In this document: piece after piece, positions 6,736 through 9,376 of the stretch | How positions within the stretch are numbered: the first letter of the stretch is position 1 | How the letters are laid out: every line of letters begins with the position of its first letter | Assembly (NCBI GenBank): GCA_003514205.1 | Contig: DORQ01000153.1 | Coordinates: 6,732-16,107 of the forward strand | DNA length: 9,376 nucleotides | Reading direction: 5' to 3' | Origin: Acidimicrobiaceae bacterium | GTDB taxonomy: Bacteria; Actinomycetota; Acidimicrobiia; Acidimicrobiales; Microtrichaceae | Made by a program: the position numbers and the translations under genes | Notes under the pieces: model-generated | Database searches by the model: none | What the model was told of the DNA's origin: nothing | Seen by the model: only the letters and a program-made list of their open reading frames with translations

Positions 6736-7437
6736 ATGGCGGAGCGAATCGACCACGAGATCGCTCGGCAGATTCTTCGGGGTGAAATTGAGGTTGGCGC
6801 TCGCCTTCCGGGAGTTCGGGTGCTGGCCGAACGGTTTGGGGTCAATCCGTCGACAATCCAGCGCGTGATTGCCCGTCTCGAAGCGAAGCGTTTGGTGACT
6901 GCTCGACCCGGGAGCGGAGTACGGGTGAATGACCCCCGACGAGTGGGTGACCTGTCGCTGATCCCAGAGTGGATCGCCGCATTGGAGGACCGCCCCACAG
7001 AGGCTGCCCGTCTGGCTGGCGAACTGCTCTTCACTCGCCGCATGCTGGCGACGGCGCAGATTGTGCGCCACCGTCACGCGTTGCTGGGCCACACCAGTGC
7101 ACTCGAACAAGCGGCCGGCCAGATCGACTCCTCTGATCCTGCAGCGGCTCGGACGCGGGAGCTCGATATGTGGCGATCGTTATCTCAAGACGCGGGCATT
7201 GGAACTATCGGCGTGCTGAACACGCTTGAGCGAGCCCTTGAGGAGTTGCCGCTCCTCGCTGAAGCGATGTGGGCGAAGCCACGTCAGAACGCGAATCGAT
7301 TGCGGGCGCTCTTGGAAGCAGTCGATGGCCCCGAGCAAGGCTGCGCCGAGCGTGTGGAGGCGGTGTTAGCCAGGCTCGATCATGACGTGGTGGCGAGGTT
7401 CGAAGAGCTGCTTGTCGCCGCGTCCGCCGGCAGGTAG
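6736..7437 (+). CDS. GntR-family transcriptional regulator, FadR-like
   Basis: DNA-binding repressor or activator of about 233 residues. The winged helix spans the first 66 or so residues, with DHEIARQILRGEIEVGARLP, LAERFGVNPSTIQRVIARLE and LVTARPGSGVRV. The rest is all-helical and resembles an FCD effector domain. However, the expected D-x-x-FH metal/ligand motif reads ELDMWRSLSQDAG, with tryptophan where histidine would be, so metal-dependent ligand binding may be lost. The start is uncertain: ATG 6736 has AGGTG 5 bases upstream, while GTG 6688 would add 16 low-complexity residues and has no spaced ribosome-binding site. It follows the lipoprotein gene closely. Its last 58 bases overlap the opposing hydroxylase gene, a possible but unproven target. 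The effector is unknown. Confidence 0.85.
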   Translation: MAERIDHEIARQILRGEIEVGARLPGVRVLAERFGVNPSTIQRVIARLEAKRLVTARPGSGVRVNDPRRVGDLSLIPEWIAALEDRPTEAARLAGELLFTRRMLATAQIVRHRHALLGHTSALEQAAGQIDSSDPAAARTRELDMWRSLSQDAGIGTIGVLNTLERALEELPLLAEAMWAKPRQNANRLRALLEAVDGPEQGCAERVEAVLARLDHDVVARFEELLVAASAGR

Positions 7438-8132
7438 GTGCCGAAGAGTCTGTCGCTCAGGGTGAGCAGCACGCAGAAATTCGGAGGGTTCTTCATCTCG
7501 TGGTGGGGTTCGTGTCGCGCTGTGTCGGCGAACAGCCAGGTTGGGTAGCCCCACAGCTTGTAGCCGCAATGGGTCACCATGGTGACGAAGGTGTTGATGG
7601 CTGCGTAGGTCGCGAAGATCATCGGGTGCACATCAAGCACGAACGGCACGACGTAGAACATAGAGAACACCACGCCCGACTCAATAGGGTGCACAAAAAA
7701 GCCGCTCCAGACGGTGAGTGGCGATTCCACGGAGTGGTGCACATAGTGGACGTTTCGAAACACCGCTGCGCTGCCATGCTCAAGGCGGTGCCACCAGTAG
7801 CTCAAGAAGTCGCCAGCCACGAGACAACCGGCAAGCCCGAGAAGGAATGTCGTCACACTGGGCGCTCGTTCGGGTACCTCGCCGCTTCCAATGGGCACCC
7901 ACCGGATCAACGCAAAGACGGCGAGATAGCCGGGCAGCGTGATGGCGAGATACTTGGCGGCGGATGTGAAGGTCATTCGGCCAAGGGCGACATCGGCAAT
8001 CGAGAATGCCAACCCAGCAGTGACCACGGTTGCCATCACGGCTGTGATGAAGAAGAGCGGATGTCCCAGGGTGTCGTCACCGAGGGTTGAGCGGATGGTC
8101 TCCCAGATTCCCTGCATGGTCAACCGTATCAT
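7380..8132 (-). CDS. Fatty acid hydroxylase / sterol desaturase superfamily membrane protein
   Basis: Membrane di-iron oxygenase that probably hydroxylates or desaturates a lipid, carotenoid or sterol-like substrate. The 250-residue protein shows the histidine boxes in order: HRLEH (115-119), HYVHH (129-133), then H148, H188, and HEPHH (207-211). This is the family's HX3H/HX2HH/HX2HH pattern. Hydrophobic segments lie at about 26-50, 61-79, 94-114 and 153-187. The Ser/Thr/Ala-rich tail (about 232-250) is encoded by the stretch overlapping the GntR gene, so it is probably dispensable. The ATG at 8132 is used; ATG 8117 is an alternative. The nearest GGAGG is 17 bases upstream, in the loop of a hairpin. 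The substrate cannot be told from sequence alone. Confidence 0.88.
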   Translation of the reverse strand: MIRLTMQGIWETIRSTLGDDTLGHPLFFITAVMATVVTAGLAFSIADVALGRMTFTSAAKYLAITLPGYLAVFALIRWVPIGSGEVPERAPSVTTFLLGLAGCLVAGDFLSYWWHRLEHGSAAVFRNVHYVHHSVESPLTVWSGFFVHPIESGVVFSMFYVVPFVLDVHPMIFATYAAINTFVTMVTHCGYKLWGYPTWLFADTARHEPHHEMKNPPNFCVLLTLSDRLFGTYLPADAATSSSSNLATTS

Positions 8133-8138
8133 ACAGTT

Positions 8139-8162
8139 GCGAGGTTGTTCCTCCCACCTCGC
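8139..8162 (-). promoter_or_regulatory. Inverted repeat holding an SD-like loop before the hydroxylase start
   Basis: On the minus strand GCGAGGT, a 10-base loop GGGAGGAACA and ACCTCGC form a perfect 7-bp stem. It ends 6 bases before ATG 8132. The only Shine-Dalgarno-like sequence is in the loop, so folding would bring it closer to the start. It could be a translation-control hairpin, a DNA operator for either divergent gene, or chance. Confidence 0.4.
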
Positions 8163-8253
8163 GATGGAGCTGCGAGTGCACGTGTGGGTTTGGGATGACA
8201 GAGGGCCCGCCGCCTAGCCTTGAGCGACCGCTCCTCGCTGGCAAAGGGATGAC
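8163..8253 (+). promoter_or_regulatory. Upstream region and RBS of the MaoC gene
   Basis: AAAGGG at 8243-8248 lies 5 bases before ATG 8254 and is a fair ribosome-binding site. TAGCCT at 8215-8220 fits a TAnnnT -10 box, with TTGGGA at 8190-8195 as a poor -35 (19-base spacing). A small GAGCG/CGCTC repeat at 8222-8233 has a loop of only 2 bases. The promoter is tentative; the ribosome-binding site is more reliable. Confidence 0.35.
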
Positions 8254-9288
8254 ATGACCAAGACAAATCCGGGCAACTTCTTTGAAGACTTCCGCATCGG
8301 TCAGATGATCGATCACGCGACTCCTCGTACCGTGACTGAGGGGGATCGGGCACTCTACGGAGCGTTGTACCCCACTCGATTCTCGATTCCCTCATCGGTT
8401 GCCTTCGCCGACTCCGTTGGTCTGCCCGATGGACCAGTTGAGGAACTCATCGGCTTTCACATCGCGTTCGGCAAGACGGTTCCCGACATCTCACTCAATG
8501 CCATTGCCAACCTCGGCTATGCCGAATGCCGCTTTCATCAGCCGATTCGCCCTGGCGACACACTGTCCACAAGATCAGAAGTGATTGGCCTCAAGGAAAA
8601 CTCGAACGGCAGTTCAGGCGTTGTGTACGTGCGTTCCACCGCAACCAATCAGCACGGCGCAACTGCTATCGACTGGGCCCGTTGGGTGATGGTGCACAAG
8701 CGTGACCACAGTGCACCAGCGCCCGAGACAGTGGTGCCCGACCTTGCGCCATGTGTCGCCGCTGCAGATCTTGTGATTCCCGAGGGCCTCGACTTCAGCA
8801 ACTACGACACAGCAGCTGCCGGCGAAGCCCATCGGTGGGATGACTATGTGGTCGGGGAAAAGATCGATCATGTTGATGGCGTGACGCTCTCGGAGTCTGA
8901 ACACATGATGGCCACTCGCCTCTGGCAAAACACCGCCAAGGTGCATTTCAACACCGAAGCACGCCCCGATGGTTCGAGGCTGATTTACGGTGGTCACATC
9001 ATCTCGATGGCTCGAGCGCTTTCCTTTAACGGCCTTGCGAACGCCCAACTCATCAGCGCAATCAACGCTGGCGCTCACACCTCGCCGGCCTTCGCCGGGG
9101 ACACGGTGTATGCCTGGTCTGAGGTGCTCGACAAAGCTGAGACTGCTGCCCCTGGGGTGGGTGCCCTTCGGCTTCGGCTAGTGGCAACCAAGGGCCGAGA
9201 CGAGACGATGACCCTCCGTGGTGAAGACGGCAAGTACTCGCCTGGTGTGCTCCTCGACCTTGATCTGTGGGCGCTGCTCCCTCGCTGA
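8254..9288 (+). CDS. mch: Tandem MaoC hydratase, probable mesaconyl-CoA hydratase
   Basis: Probably the reversible hydration of mesaconyl-CoA to beta-methylmalyl-CoA, in the cytoplasm. The 344 residues match the family's usual length of about 340-350 and hold two hotdog domains. Domain one runs from GNFFEDFRIGQMIDHATPRTVTEGD (7-31) through FGKTVPDISLNAIANLGYAECRF (72-94) to RPGDTLSTRSEVIGLKENSN. Domain two has TLSESEHMMATRLWQNTAKVHFN (211-233), GGHIISMARALSFNG and FAGDTVYAWSEVLDKAE. From memory, the FGKTVPDISLNA and RLWQNTAKVHFN blocks are typical of mesaconyl-CoA hydratases in ethylmalonyl-CoA pathway bacteria. A general MaoC enoyl-CoA hydratase remains the alternative. The usual pathway partners (crotonyl-CoA carboxylase/reductase, ethylmalonyl-CoA mutase, malyl-CoA lyase) are not in the window. 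The gene diverges from the hydroxylase. Confidence 0.85.
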   Translation: MTKTNPGNFFEDFRIGQMIDHATPRTVTEGDRALYGALYPTRFSIPSSVAFADSVGLPDGPVEELIGFHIAFGKTVPDISLNAIANLGYAECRFHQPIRPGDTLSTRSEVIGLKENSNGSSGVVYVRSTATNQHGATAIDWARWVMVHKRDHSAPAPETVVPDLAPCVAAADLVIPEGLDFSNYDTAAAGEAHRWDDYVVGEKIDHVDGVTLSESEHMMATRLWQNTAKVHFNTEARPDGSRLIYGGHIISMARALSFNGLANAQLISAINAGAHTSPAFAGDTVYAWSEVLDKAETAAPGVGALRLRLVATKGRDETMTLRGEDGKYSPGVLLDLDLWALLPR

Positions 9289-9376
9289 GTTCGCCTCGGT
9301 AGATGGGTGACCTTGGACTCTGGTCGGGCAAACGTTCGATGGGGCACTCTGGGAGTTCACCATCGTTGAACGGGAG
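9289..9376. other. Non-coding end of window
   Basis: No gene is supported here. An imperfect inverted repeat, CGTTCGATGG (9333-9342) against CCATCG-TTG-AACG (9360-9372), could be a loose terminator-like or operator element. It has a 17-base loop and no T-run, so it is weak. Confidence 0.3.

Noticed and set aside
7500..8090. Plus-strand open frame of 196 codons opposite the hydroxylase
   Set aside because: Its histidine-rich translation only mirrors the hydroxylase's coding sequence; the hydroxylase has all its metal-binding motifs.
9178..9363. Minus-strand open frame entering from the window end
   Set aside because: It overlaps the MaoC coding region, lacks a ribosome-binding site and shows no recognisable protein pattern.
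1..9376. CRISPR array, tRNA/rRNA genes, insertion sequence ends, attachment sites
   Set aside because: Read through for tandem spaced repeats, cloverleaf-like segments, transposase motifs and terminal repeats; nothing convincing was found. A tRNA or covariance search would settle the RNA question.

Overview
The window carries nine protein genes on both strands, packed tightly, with no RNA genes, insertion sequences or CRISPR. Composition is GC-rich but not extreme. Shine-Dalgarno sites are clear for several genes but missing for others, which may have leaderless messages. The gene set (two-subunit KorAB, thiol peroxidase, WYL-class regulator, FadR-like GntR regulator, tandem MaoC hydratase) fits an aerobic actinobacterium. 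An Acidimicrobiia/Ilumatobacter-like lineage is my guess from protein character; no marker gene proves it.

Layout. 2-997 (-) is a PAPS-dependent sulfotransferase. After a 237-base divergent gap comes a translationally coupled pair, korA (1235-3085, +) and korB (3082-4107, +), the two subunits of 2-oxoglutarate:ferredoxin oxidoreductase. Facing them, only 6 bases away, is tpx (thiol peroxidase, 4114-4614, -). It is the second gene of a minus-strand operon whose first gene is a short YafY/WYL-class regulator (4614-5192, -). Divergent from that regulator is a small conserved protein of unknown function (5286-5702, +). The 93-base gap between them holds a perfect 11-bp inverted repeat, the best operator candidate in the window. 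Then follow a lipoprotein (5756-6655, +) and a FadR-like GntR regulator (6736-7437, +). The regulator collides tail to tail, with a 58-base overlap, with a membrane fatty-acid-hydroxylase/sterol-desaturase family protein (7380-8132, -). Last, divergent from the hydroxylase, is a tandem-hotdog MaoC protein closely resembling mesaconyl-CoA hydratase (8254-9288, +). The final 88 bases hold no gene I can support.

How the genes may work together. KorAB converts 2-oxoglutarate to succinyl-CoA with ferredoxin as electron acceptor, and the MaoC protein probably hydrates mesaconyl-CoA (ethylmalonyl-CoA pathway or a related C4/C5-CoA route). Both are central carbon functions, but they are not in one operon. 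The regulator-tpx operon and the divergent unknown gene look like one control unit: one operator placed to control both directions, with a peroxidase as one output. This is the most promising under-described unit here. The other genes look like ordinary chromosomal content.
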